The position numbers were made by a program, and so were the translations under genes. From NCBI GenBank assembly GCA_013398175.1, contig VZRZ01001922.1:738667-802666 (forward strand): DNA of 64,000 bases, in the 5' to 3' direction. Shown here in pieces: positions 47,313 through 60,304 of this stretch; position 1 is the stretch's first letter; every line of letters starts with the position of its first letter. The notes under the pieces were generated by a model that was given only the letters and a program-made list of their open reading frames with translations, made no database searches and was not told the DNA's origin. The stretch is from Climacteris rufus. Its lineage: Eukaryota; Chordata; Aves; Passeriformes; Climacteridae.

Positions 47313-48149
47313 ATTTCTAAAGGATGCAGGCAAATGTATGTTGTAGCTAATTAAGTAGTGCAAACTGGATGTGTGGCTGTGAGCAGCATTAGAGAACATG
47401 GTGTAAGTGGGACTACTCACATCAAAATCCATGAGAGTTACTTGATGCATCTATCTGTAGGATCCTTTCTCACTTTTTTACCATTCATTTATTTGGGCTG
47501 GAAATTTCCATGCTAAGTGCCTGTTACAGGTTGCTGCTTTGATTTTCTTTTTTTTTTTTTAATTTTTTAAAATTTTTGCAGTCCTGCAGACAATTTAATT
47601 GTGGCTCTTTTACAGTGCACAGCCTAGTCTGAGTTTGGGTGCTAAATGAAACCGAGCTCCAATGGGAATGAACATATAATGAAAGACCATAGTCTAATGC
47701 CTTTGTAGGAATGAGCTATATTAAGCTTGCATAGGTAGCCTTCCCTCTGGCTTTTTGTGACTTTTTAGGTGCTTAATCTCCTAAATATTTTTTCAGAGTG
47801 TGTGTGAGATTCAGGAATGAGGTGGCCTGTGGATAAGAAAGTAAACATGGGCAAAAGACCGACCTCAGGGATGTGCTTACGACTGCACTTGAAGCCTGTG
47901 CAATAGCATAAGCATATTTATAGAGGAACTCCATTGCATATAAGTGTTCCCAATCAGGAGGCATTAAACAGTAAAAACAACAGCATGCACTTTATTCCCC
48001 AGAACAGTCTGTTTCTAAGCAATATCATTTTAATTCTGTTTTTATGAGAAAACTGTTAGAAGCAAATAAATGGATGGCTGTGTTGGTACTTGTTTATTAC
48101 AGATGATATATCTATCATCTAGTGTGAGTGACCAGCTGTGGTGTCACCG

Positions 48150-48330
48150 GAGCTGCAGGGTTCGGGTCTGTGGAGCACAGCAGGTTCGAGGGAGCAGGGA
48201 CACCCAGGGCCCCTCCAGCAGTCGCGTCCCAGGGCTGCCATCCCGCCGGGCTCCCGAGGAGGCTCCGCCAGCAGCTCCCCTCACAACGCACGCCTCTGTT
48301 GCCTTTTGTGACTCGCAGCTGAACACGATG
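48150..48330. promoter_or_regulatory. Isolated CpG-rich patch
   Basis: About 180 bases with roughly a dozen CpG dinucleotides in an otherwise CpG-poor AT-rich intergenic region. It is shorter than a typical CpG island. It could be an orphan CpG island, an enhancer or the promoter of a noncoding transcript. It encodes overlapping open frames on both strands without recognisable domains. Confidence 0.4.
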
Positions 48331-51300
48331 GTGCAAACTAAATGAGCCTGATTTAATTTGCACTCAGTTCAGCAGGGGATGTTATAAACACTGATTTACT
48401 GTGTGCAGGAGAACAGAAAAGGTTGGTTGAGGGAGCATAGGTCCCACTTTTTTCAGCGCGCTCTGGAAAAGATGGTCCCTGGTACCCATGGAGATGTCCA
48501 GGGGGAGCTGTGTGAGTGCAGAGTGTTCACAGCAGGGCTCTGTTGGGCACGATGGGAAGGAAATCCGTCGGTCCCAACTGGGTTTGTTGCACAATGTGTA
48601 ATCAGATGAGCAAGTATAATTTAAGGCTGGGAGTATGCTGGACGTAGCTCTGCCACAGGCTGTGTGCAAAACTGGTGCAGGACACTCACTTTCAAATTGC
48701 AGTTCATTTTAATGTTGTACACATTGTTTTTTCTATCAGATTTTGTACTTATTTACTTCACTTATTTACTTAATGCAGAGCAATGTAATTGCAGGGAGAT
48801 TATTTTGCTATTGATTACTTGATCCAGGAAAGAAACAGAATTCATCCATGCCATGAATCACTAAGCCTTTGCAGTAATAAACTTTATTGAGCCATGTGAC
48901 TTGCTGTTACAGAATTGTAAAGAATGCTTTACTGGAATGATTATACCAAATTCTGTACAATTCAAACTGAATTATCAGGCTCACAATAAAATGTTTTTGG
49001 CAAGGGCACCTACTCGGACACTGTGAGGCTTTTATATTGCTAACAGAATAATGTTTTCTGGGCAATTCTGAAGATATATTGCTCCTCATTTACAATGTGC
49101 ATTGTGAAAAAATGGTCTAAAATGCTGCTGAAGGATGCATTCGTTGGTAACCACAGCATTTACAGGGATGCTGAGCTTTGCAGTGGGTGGTATTGCTCTA
49201 GCAGAAATGAAAGAAAAGTGGGACTGTGGCTTGAGACTAGTATTGCTAATAAAAGTCCTCTTTGGAAAGGGCAGGTGCAAGAATAGCAAATAATGTCTGA
49301 AGTGGGAAGAGAAGATGGATGGTGAGGTATGCTGTAACAATAAGACTGAGATGATATTGAAAGGAAATAGTCAACCCTTTGCAAATCAGGTATTCAGCTA
49401 GAGCTTATTGCTGCAAGATACACACACGACTGTAAGTATTTCATGTTTCCTGGGCACAGTTGGTGCACACGTTGAGGATGCAGTCAGGGTACAGCAGGTA
49501 CCAGTCAGCCTCACTGCTCACATGCCTTCTGCATGGTCAGGGCTTCTGTCTAGATGGCAATAGGACAGGCTCTACTCTCAAGCCTAACAAGATTCAAAAA
49601 GAGGTAAAACTTACAGGAATGACCAGCATAGCTGGAGAGGTCATGGCTTCAGTGAAGACCTGTGGTGGTTTCAGGCAAAAGGGGAAGAGCTGTCCTCTGG
49701 GGACAAGATAGCACAAGGCAAATCACTCTTGATTTGCCCAAGAGATGGTGCTGTTGCCCTTGGGCAGCTAGGGATGACCACCTTTGGAGAGAAAACAAGC
49801 TGGCCCAGGTTTGGGATAGGCAGGAATAGTCAATCTGTGTGTTTCTTTCTGGGTAATCAATTAAATACTGTTGAGACACTGCAGTGTAATTCTCTGTCTG
49901 AGGTCACATCTCTCCTTTTCACCAGTTTTATAGTGGGGCCACCAGAACTTGTGCCTTACCAAAAAGCTTATTGCAGTCCTTTGCTGGGAGGTATTCTGTT
50001 AATGAGAGTGGCTCCTGCACAGTGGTAACTGTCCAAGCTGTGCCAGCAGACTTTGATCACACCATGAGATGCTCTGTGTGGAGTGAATAATGTTGCTTTG
50101 GTTTTGGTTATTAAGCAGTACATGCAATCCTAACTCCATGACCCACAAATGGACCTCTAAAGGGCAAGTTGTCATTGCAGTGGCACCATAAAAATGAGGA
50201 TTTTGAAGCTTTTGGAAAGAAAAGCCTGTTTCCAGGGACAGGTGGTGCCTGAAAACTGTCCACTGAGCAGCGTGGGTGCAGTGTCCCACTAGTGCAGACC
50301 TTTGCACGGGGCAGTGATGGGAATGAAGAGACAACATGAGAACATGGAGTCCAAGCCACTGCTAAATCCAAGTATCCACCAGTCCTCACTCACCTCCTCT
50401 CCAGGTAGCACTCCTACAACCCCTTGCAGGAGACTCAATTCAGACAGTGGGATTGCAAAATTTGCAAACCTAGAGTCTTTTTTTAATTTCCTCCGTGAGC
50501 TGTTCAGGTCAATGTTTCAGGAATTTTACCCAGACATGGAGGGCTGTGGAGACTCTTCTCCTAAAGTTACTCCTGCTAGACCCTGGTTGAATGCAAACCT
50601 GTGCTCCAGTGTGGAAGAGGGTGAAAAGCTGGAGTGTGATACAAAGGTACGATGTTTACATCTATACTAAACAAATTGAAGGGCAAAAATCCCCTCTGGT
50701 ATTATTTACAGTGCCACAGTGCTGAGGGGAGAAAGATCAGGTCCCCAGGGTGATGGCTACTATGTGACACAAGAGCAGGACTTGTTTACTTAGAAAAGAA
50801 CTACTTCTGCAGTTCCCTGGGTGAGTGATCTGTGTTCAGCCTGGGGCTCTGTTAGGAGTTAAGATTTGACCTGGACCTGAGCCTCCCGAAGCCCAACCCA
50901 CCAGCTCCTCTTCCCTTTGCATACCAGAACATTGCTGCTCTGTAATCCTCCCACTGTTGGGAACTGGATTTTTCCCATAAGCAACACTTCTTTCTTGCTG
51001 GCATCCAGGAGCTCAAGATATGACCCCATCCCAAGATTTGGGGCTTGGCAAGAAGCCAGTGATCTCTGGGTAATTCATCTGCACCTCTCTATCAGCACAC
51101 ACACCCACACACATTCCTGTGCACCCCGTGTCACCTTCCTTAAAAATTGTTGCAATGCTGTGCTGAAAAAGAAGGCGAAAAATATCTTTTTTTTTTTTCC
51201 TCCCCTGCTCAGGGAGCAGCTCCTTGCAGAATGAAATGCTAACGAGTGCCTTTGCCTTTCCTTCCTGCTGTGTCTTACACTGAATTAGACCTGAAAAGCA

Positions 51301-54049
51301 GTATCACCAAGCTTGAAGTTCAATTTATCAGTGCAGTCAGGATTGATTTGTTACACTACCTATTCTGGGGAAATGAATGTCTCCATCGCGCTCCTTTCCA
51401 GTGCAGGCAGACCTTTGTTTTGCTCACATCAGCCATGTAATGTAGGAAGCTGACATTCCACAGATAAAGGAAAAAACCTACAATATCCTGACTAATTTTA
51501 CCCAGCCTGGCAGTGCCAGAGAGTGATGCCACTTGCAAAGGACACGCTTGGCATTGTGGCTGCAGATACCAGGCAGAAGTGCTCTCTACCTGGGCTTATC
51601 TGCTACTTTTTTGTTATTGAATAAGTGTAAGTGCCATAAGTGCCTTACAAAATTATTCTTGGGTGAATTACATGCCCCCTTTATCACTATCAATGTTATA
51701 GCTGGACCATCGTGTTGATCCTTGGAACTCAAATTCATGGTAAGAGTCAGGTTGAAAACAAACTTGGGTTTTGTACAAATTTTCAACTGTTTCATGAGAC
51801 AAGAAAATGGACTTTGCTACTGCTACTGAGGAGGAAAATTTTCACTCATAATCTAGCACAGGGGATCTCTGTTAAGAGAGAAGGCAATTATAAATCCAGT
51901 TTATAATCCAGTTTTCTCTTGCAGCTCGTTTTGATGGAATATTTGCAATGAACCACATACAAATGTGGGAATTGCATTTTCAGATTCAAAAGACCCAAAA
52001 TGTAGATTGCTATGAAGTGTTACAATTTTAAAAGATCCTTTTTTTTTTCCTAACTTGTCATGCACACATCAAATGTGGAGGGAAGGGTTAAGACCTGTGC
52101 ACCCTGCAGAAACCTGCAGAGTTCTTCATGCTCCTGGAAATGTGGCTCCAAGAAGGATGTCTATAGCTGGTGCTCATTAAGTGAGGCGAAATGAAAGAGG
52201 TAGTTGCTCTAAAGTAGCTTTTTTTTCCTCAGGTAAAAGCAGGATTTCTTTCTCATAAGTATTCTGCAGCTAGACATAAATGACTTATTGCTTGAAAGCA
52301 GCTCTGCACTGCTGAAGAGCTGGAGCACAAGTGTGAGAAATTTGGTCTTCAGCTACCCTGAGTAGGTGCTTTCAGCCTGGCTGCTGGCGGCAGTAATTCT
52401 GCTTTTTGCCTGGGCTGAGGCTGCTGTGGGCTCCTGCCTCTGCCGCTAAATGCTGAGCTTCCAGATGATGCAGGAGTGGGATTACGCCTGTGATTGCCTC
52501 ATTACTACAGTCTCTCCCGTCCCACTGCCCTCTTCAAAACCAACCAAAGCTTGGAATAACAATCCAGAAACTGGGGCCATGCTTGCTCTGCAAGTCTCTA
52601 GGTACAGCCCCCTATTAATGGAGAAGATGATTTTTGTGCTCCTTTGCAGCACACGAGCATGCCTTTGTTGACCCTTCTCTGCAGCTTGGGTGTTTCTTGT
52701 AATTTATTGTGTTTCCTTTTAAAAGGAAAAAGGAAACCATCTCAATATCACAGACTCTTCCTAGCTGTTCCTTAATTTCAGATCTCAGCTGAGTCATAAC
52801 TCTAGTCTTGAGAACTGTCTCCTACTCTTAGGACATAGGCACACACGTGCCAAAAGACTAATACTGAAGGGCTGAGCTGTTCCCCCGATCCTCTGACCAA
52901 CATTAACTCCAGCTGTTATCTCCAGCTCTGCAACCTGATGCTTGTTCCTGCAGGAACTGGCTCATGTTGGACCACGTGTCCCAGCACCAGGGTGTCACTG
53001 CACCCATGAGAGGTGTGGGACAGACCGCTGGAGGTCTGTCTTTAACTTGGAGCTATGCTTGTCTCAGAGCCCTTTTCTGAAATCCAGGTAATGCCCATGC
53101 TGAGTGCATTCCTTGTGGACAAACTTCCACCTTTCAGTGAAGCTGGGGAAATGTCAGCCTGATTTTAAGATGCTCATCCTCAGGGACTCTGACTCCTGGC
53201 CTCCCAACACTCACCAAGCAAATACAGACGAGAGAAATAACCCTGAGCATCTCCAAAGTATTTTGATCTGAAGGGCTCATTATTTTTAAACAGCTGAGTT
53301 CGACATTACTCAGAACTCAATTTCCATTTCAGCTTGCTTTCCTAGTTGTGCAGGGCAGAGCGTGGGATCAAGGCTTGGGCACTTCACAGCCTCCACCATC
53401 TGGATCAATATTTTCCAATGTGCACAAGTTTCCAAGAGTTTAAACCGCTGAGTTTTGCAGAACTTTAATTGTATCAAATGCAAAAAAGAAAGGAATACTC
53501 TATCAAACTAACACATAGCTAAGCACAGAAAGAATTTAGGGGATGAATTAACAGAAAATAATTCATATGCTGCAAGAATAAACTGCTGAGTCCAGTAGAA
53601 GGAACTCCCATTTATTCTTCATTTTTATTTTTATGGTTCACAAGTACTTGGAAATACAAAATGGCAAGAGAAATTTGGTGGAAAGGCCATGTGGACGTGC
53701 CGTTCCTCACTACTCTTTAACACTACTCTTTAAATTATGAAAAATGTTGCAATAAATCTGAAGAACATCAAAGAACATCTATCAATTCTGACCATCTGAT
53801 GGAGCTGGAGGAAGCTAAGAAGTTCACATTACCTTGCTGAATTAAGGTGCCAGAACCTGAGCTAGGCACAGCTGTCACTGGAGAGCTTACTGTGACAGAA
53901 AATAAGCCCTTCCTGCTGGGAGGCAGGCATTCTTCCTTTCTCCAATTTTTAAAGCAACCAGAGGCAACAGATCCTCAGGTGTTGCTGTTGCATATGCCTG
54001 AAAGTTAGGGTCAGATGAGAGTGTTTCTTCCCAGTGACTTGGCATATAG

Positions 54050-54800
54050 AATCATACAGTAATTTGGATTGAAAAGGACTTTTAGAGGTCATCCAGCCCA
54101 ACCCTCCTGCAATAAGCAGGAGTATCTTCAACTAGACTAGATTACTCAGAGCTTGTCCAATCTGGCTTTGAATGTTTCCAGGGACAGGTCATCTGCCACC
54201 TCTGTGGGCAACATGTTTCTTCTTCATTGGAAAAAATGTCTTCCTTATATCTAGTCTAAATCTTACCCTCATTCAATTTAAAGCCATTCCCCCTTGTCCT
54301 ATCACTACGTGCCCATGTAAAAAGTCTCTCTCCAGCTTTCCTGTGGGGCCCCTTAGGGTACTGGAAGGTGCTCTAAGCTCTCCCCCGACCCTTCTCTTCT
54401 CCAGGCTGAACAACCCCAGCTCTCTCAGCCTGTCTGTAGGAGAGGTGCTCCAGCACTCTGAGCACCTTGGTGGCCTCTTCTGAGCTCACCCTTAACAGGT
54501 CCTTCTTATATTGGGAGTTCCAGAGCTGGATGCAGGACTCCAGGTGGGGTCTCATGAGAGCAGAGTAGAGGGAGAGAATCCCCTCCCTGAGCCTGCTGGG
54601 TGCACTGTTTTTGATGCAGCCCAGGATGTGGCTGCCTTTGGTTAGCAAAGCTCTTAGAGAAGTTCTCCTGATTGCTGGTAAAGCTGCTTCCCTCAGGGGC
54701 TGTGCTGGGTGCTTGTGCCCTTCCCAGGATGGGACCAGAAGCTGAGCTGGCTGTTTTGCAGGGGTGAATGGCAGGGTGAAGGTCCAGCAGCATCAGCTGA
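54050..54800 (-). mobile_element. CR1 LINE 3' part with pol remnant
   Basis: The reversed CR1 3' end is at 54050-54110 (AGAATCATACAGTAATTTGG, then GAGGTCATCCAGCCCAACCC). On the minus strand, 54373-54648 encodes a CR1 pol C-terminal segment with SHILGCIKNSAPSRLREGIL, LYSALMRPHLESCIQLWNSQ and YKKDLL. Only the last part of pol is preserved and the copy is not active. The 5' boundary is approximate. Confidence 0.9.
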
Positions 54801-57800
54801 GGCTGCCTTTCTGCTCTTTGTGTTAAGTCAGTGTTTTTCCTTTGGTGAATAACTCTGGATGTGGGATTGCTGTGGTGAGGGATGAGGCTGTTCTGATGTT
54901 AATAGGAGGTGGTTGCAGTGGGATTGAGCCCTTCTGCATGGCTTGGGTAGCAGGGTGGAACTACTCCAAGGATGAGCAAGCCATGGGGTGCCACAGAGTG
55001 TGGGAGGTGGGCACACAGTGTCTCCATCAGTAGCCCAGCTCCTGGCGGCTGCCAAGGATGTGCTTGCCCGTCCTATTGCCCCCAAAATTGAGGCTACTCC
55101 TGGCTGCTTCTGGACTGTGCAGGGACAGCCAGCCTGGGACCTGAGTCCCTCTTTGCATTCAGCACATGGAGAAGGGAAATTAAAGGAGTCATCCTCCCAA
55201 GTCAGGCTTTTTGTACAGCTCTTCAAACCTAGAAACCACTCCTTTTTCTCCTGGTGCTAGGCTCAGCTTGCTGAAACAAAGATTAAAATCTTGGGTTCCC
55301 ATAAAGATTCTTTAGTGGCAGCCTAACCAGGCTCCCTAGAGAAGATTAACTATCCCCTGTACTGAGGGGAGTTTGAGCTTTAGCAGAAGGGACTGACGAG
55401 AAAAACATAGGCAGTACTGCAAAGATAAATTTGATAAAGGTGGGCAGAGCACAGTGGAGACATGAAAGGCTGGTTAAGTGTCAGCTTTTATGTATAGCTG
55501 AGTTCTGCGTCTTTAGACAAGAGTTAATCTTTTATATAAACAAATAACACATTCATTTACATGAATAATCCACATTTCTTATACAAATAATTTCCCTGCT
55601 GCTATTTCTACTGAGAATAATATTCTGTATAATTACCACATTTATTTCGTGAATCTATTTACAGAGGGTAGCTCTCTGTCCATGAACGCTTTTCACCAGA
55701 GAGGTCCAAAGAGCAACAGGAGAGCCCAAGCTGCCAGTCATGTGTGCCCTCTGCTTTCTATTTTTGTTCCCATGAAGCATTCTGGGACCGTTTGAGATGC
55801 CTCAGCAAGAGCAGAAGGATGTCAGCATCCTGCCTCCATCCCAGGGAGAGCACCTGCTGCTAATGGAAGGCAGCTCTCCCTTGCTCACCAGCATGCTGTT
55901 TGAGCTCCAGCTAACTATGAGGCAAGGCACTTGGAATAATAACTTTCCTTTGGGTATAAGGCTATCTTAATTTTTTGTGTGTTTAAGTTGGTAATTGCCA
56001 CAGAGTTTGAAAATCTTCCAGGCTTTACCACTCTTAATTATGTTCTCATGCATATGCATCCTCTGCTTGTGCGCTCATTACTGTGAGGAGATCAGAACCC
56101 CGAACGCTGGAGCAGTTCCCTCCAATTATCTTCCATATGCAGAAGTTTCTGTGAAAGGCCTCTCCTGCATGGGATGGCCCAAGCTATTTGGAGGACACCT
56201 TGCTGCCCAGAGCACATTTTGCTCTGGGTGGTAAAATCAAGATGTGTTTCATTCCTTGCATGTCTTGCCTGGGCTGCTCCTACCTGGGAAGTCTCCTTGC
56301 TTCAGCCGCTGTCATACTTGTTCAGGGGAAGTTATTAAGGTGTCCTAATGGAAAATATTTCAAGTTTCTAGGGCCCTGATTGCCTCTTTACCTGCTCTGT
56401 TTGCATCTATTGATCGTTCTGGTTCAACACGACCCTCTGGGACTAACAAACTCTTTTGAATGCATTCATGAAGCGTTATGCAGGGAAGGAAAAATAATGC
56501 TGTTGGGCTTCTGACTTGTTCTTGCTCAGTAACAGCAAAACAAATGTGTGCAATTAAACATTACTTTGTTTTCTAAACAGCAGCCTTGAAATTTTGTCCT
56601 GTTAGTGGGGGAATCAAGCTGCTGCTTTGCTGTCTAACCAACAGCAATGATTTGGTGATGGGAAAGAAGAGATAGAATAGCATTCCCTTGTAGGTAGGCA
56701 GGATTTGCAGCACTGTGTTTTTGCATAGGAGATCACAGTGGATCCTATGGAAAGATCAACATGGAACAAGCATAGGCCTTGATTGCTCACTCTTTTTGCA
56801 AAGAGTAACTTCTTGTTTTTAACTATCTTTTAGGGAGCTGTGGGGTTAGCCCCTTTGAGAGTGAGAGGTTGCCTGATCAAATAGAAATCACTTTCTCTTT
56901 ACACTTAAAGCATTGGATTGTATACGAAGAAATGTCTATTCCTAGACACTTCACCCAAATAATGGGATTAAAATCTAAAGAAGTAAGGCTGTGTGTGGCT
57001 CCCTGTCTTCAGTTTTTGTATCCCTCAGGAGAAGGGGGGGATAAACAGTCAAGAATTTTTTCTGTGCAATATTTTATAGGAGGAAGATGAGGGCAAAACT
57101 TTCCACCCAGCTGTGAAAACCCTCCTTGCCCAAAAGCGCCTGGTGCAATATTACATATTGCCAGCTGTGTTAATAGATGCCTAATCCCACTTGGCATTGG
57201 GCTACACTTACAGATCCCAGAAACAGAGATTTAATTCTGAAGTCTGTTTAACACCTGCACACAAAAGGACAGAGGCATTAAAGGTGCTTTAAGGACAAAG
57301 CTTTATTTTAGGTAATATGTTCTCTCACCCATCACATGACTTGTTCTTTATTTTGTTGAGTGTCACCTGTCCAAACCACAACTACGGGCTTCAATGTGTC
57401 TGAAAGACATAATCCTGCAGCTGGCTATAAGGGACTGATTTAGCATATTCAAAGTGACAAAGGGGTTTGGTCTGAATTCTGGCAGGGTTCTCTGCTTTTA
57501 GAGATGGATGTGGGGTGTGAATGCACACAGGAGCACATCTCCTTGGGAGGCAGGTGAGCAGCTTTGCTTCCACTTTACAGTCACAGCAGCACTGGGGTCC
57601 CCTGGGAGCACGTGTCCTGCCAGAGCTGTGCTGAGAAGTGCAGGGTGCCCAGGACCTCACAGCCTCAGGTGCTGCTGGTAAAGATTCACCTGCCCTGTGC
57701 TATGTCTCTTCTTGCTTGTTTGCTGCAACTTGGCCCATAAAACCCTCTGCTGCCCTTGGTCTCAAATGCCCTTTTGTGGCCATTTGCAGTGGCTGCCACA

Positions 57801-58019
57801 GGTTGCTGCTGCAGTGACCTGGAGAGAGACAGCTTCCCCCAGCCAAAACACAGAAAAAACCAGGCTGTGAGATCAACAGGCACTGCTTATCCATAGGCTT
57901 TTTGCAGAAAATGGGAGCATCAGGAGAAACTAACAACCACCAGAGACATCTGGGGACAAGCAGGAACCAGAAGACTTAACTCTATTGTGGCAATAACCTA
58001 TACAGAGGCAGAGCTGGTC

Positions 58020-58355
58020 AAAAGCAACAAGTGAACAGTATTGAAGGTGGTTGCAATTGTTGGTCTCTTCTCCCAGGCAACCAGAAACAGCATGAGACGA
58101 TGCAGTCTTAAACTGGGCCAGGGGAAGTTTAGGCTGGACATCAGAAAATAATTATTTACAGAAAGAATGGCTGGGCATTGGAACAGCCTGCTCAGGGAGG
58201 TGGTGGAGTCACCATTCCTGGAGGTGTTTAAAAGAAGACTGGATGTGGCACTTAGCACCATGGTTTAGTTGGTAAGGTGGTGTTAGGTCATAGGTTGGAC
58301 TTGATGATCTCCAAGGTCTTTTCCTGGTTGATTCTGTGATTCTGTGTGATCCTGG
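58020..58355 (+). mobile_element. CR1 LINE 3' end
   Basis: CR1 3' region in plus orientation. A GTTGGTCTCTTCTCCCAGGC block comes first, then 'gggccaggggaagtttaggc', then 'tcaccattcctggaggtgtt' and 'gttggacttgatgatctcc'. The tail is GATTCTGTGATTCTGTG, a variant of the CR1 octamer. No coding capacity remains. Confidence 0.93.
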
Positions 58356-60272
58356 AGGAGCACTGTTCTTGTGTTTCCTAAAACGTCCCCCAGCCACATG
58401 CTGAAGTCAATGTGTCTCCCTTCAAATCTCCCATTGCTTTGGCCCTTATCCCCACACCTGCTTGTATTGGCACCATGAAGCACCTGGAAATGCTGTGAGC
58501 ACAGGCTGCAGCTAATCCAGAAAAACCCGTGCTCCAGCAAATGGAGACAAGGACTGTGAACTAAACACAAGTGCAAGTAGGTGCCCCTTTGATCGCAGGT
58601 GCTATGTTTTTTGTTGTTGAGCTTGTGGTAGGCAAGAATTGCCTCCAACCTTCCTCCAGTCTTACTGCAGAGAAGTCTTTGTCCCAATGGTGAGGGAGCT
58701 CACTGCTGCCTCATCCATCAGTGCCACACAAACTGGCCTGGAGGTGTGAGTCTGACTTGTAGGAACTGCAGGCAAACGCCTGGATGTGTGCTCTTGCCCA
58801 TGGACCCAGGGAGCAGCTTGTGTTCCTGCAGCTGACTTGATGAGAGCTTCAATTAACAAATGCTATTAAAGTAGCTCTCCTCTTTGTTTTATTTTTTTTT
58901 TAATGCATAGCATTTCCTGACAGCTTAAACGTTTAATTAACTGGAGATGCCATCATGGAAAGTTTGCTAGAGAAGAATGCTTACGGTTTAATTAAAAGGG
59001 AAAAAAATCTTTTATAGGGACTGGAAGAGATGTGCTTGCAACACTAATAGTGGCAAAAAGACTGCAGCAACTCCTCCATCTCCCTCTCTGAGCGCAGCAG
59101 TAGGTGAGGAGGTGCAGAGCAATATCATCACCTGAGAGGAGAAGGTGAGTGCTTCACAGCTTCACGTTTGACCCTCCAGTTTAAGCTGCAGATGTAGGAC
59201 AAGCTACAGTTCTGTTACCTCAGCAAGGGAAAGGAGACAGCCCGCTATAAAGTTTTTGATAGTTTTGGGGGTTTTTTTTGGTTGTTTTTTGTTGTTGTTT
59301 TTTTAACACTTTAACTTAAAATTCTCCTGGTATTAGGCCAGAGCTGTCTCTAACATTTTTGCTCTTCTCCAAGGGTACACAGGGAGAATGTGGTTCACAT
59401 AAGCACTGGTCTGGTTTTCTTGGCTCCCATTACAGCACAAAGGCAGAGCTTACCTGCCACAAAAACATGGAATACTGTTCATGGTGTCTTCAACAGCCTT
59501 CATGGAAGCTGCTTTTTGAGGCAGCAGGATACTGCCTCATGTGGCAGAGAGGCCTTGCTGCTCCCCCAGTGCTGAGGGCTGTGTGTGATGGCAGCTGTGG
59601 CTGGGAAGCCCAGCTCAGCACACACTTGCACCCTTGCAGCAGCTTGCCACAGGGCTATGGCGTGGTGGTGTCAGGTGCTATAAAACTGGTAGAACCCAAT
59701 GGAAAAGCAACAATCTCTCCTTGCTCCTGTGCAAAGGACTTCTCCTCTTTATCTCCCCACATTGAGTGGATTAGGAACAGACCAAGTGACCTGGAGGCTT
59801 TTTGAACAGACACAGATCCAAAAAGGGAACTTTGCCGTAGTATTAAATATAAACCTGGAAGTCACTGACATGACTGTTCACATTCAAAGCACAGCTCCAC
59901 CCATAGAGGAGTATCAAATGGTCTCTGAGTCACCTCTGGGAGCAGGCTGGGGCTGTGGGGTGGTGTTGGGCCAGGGCATGTGCTGGCTTGTGCTCCTGAA
60001 GGCTCTGCACCCAGGCTGGCACCTCCCCTGCTGGTGACAAGGGACAGCTGGGCTCCTACTGAAACATGCCAATGCTCAGCACTTGCCAAAACAGCTATTT
60101 GGGAGCAGCTTGTTGTGCTCTTCCTGCTCCCCTGGCCCTGTCCTCGGCGTGGTTAAATTCAGGAAGTGTAGCACACCCCCTACCAGGGCTAGGAGGGAAA
60201 CTTCTGAACGAGCTTCTTTCCCCGAGCCTGGAGCACCACGGGGGCACCACTGAATGGCATCCAGCACCCTGT

Positions 60273-60304
60273 ATGTGGCTATACAGCATCCTGTATAGCC
60301 ACAT
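60273..60304. repeat. Perfect 14-bp inverted repeat with 4-nt loop
   Basis: The arms ATGTGGCTATACAG (60273-60286) and CTGTATAGCCACAT (60291-60304) are exact reverse complements around the loop CATC. It lies in intergenic sequence upstream of GALNT14 and belongs to no repeat I recognise. No T-run follows directly, so it does not look like a terminator-type element. Confidence 0.9.

Noticed and set aside
59359..59805. 148-codon ORF upstream of GALNT14
   Set aside because: No recognised motif, low-complexity Ser/Cys-rich translation and no splice or promoter context.
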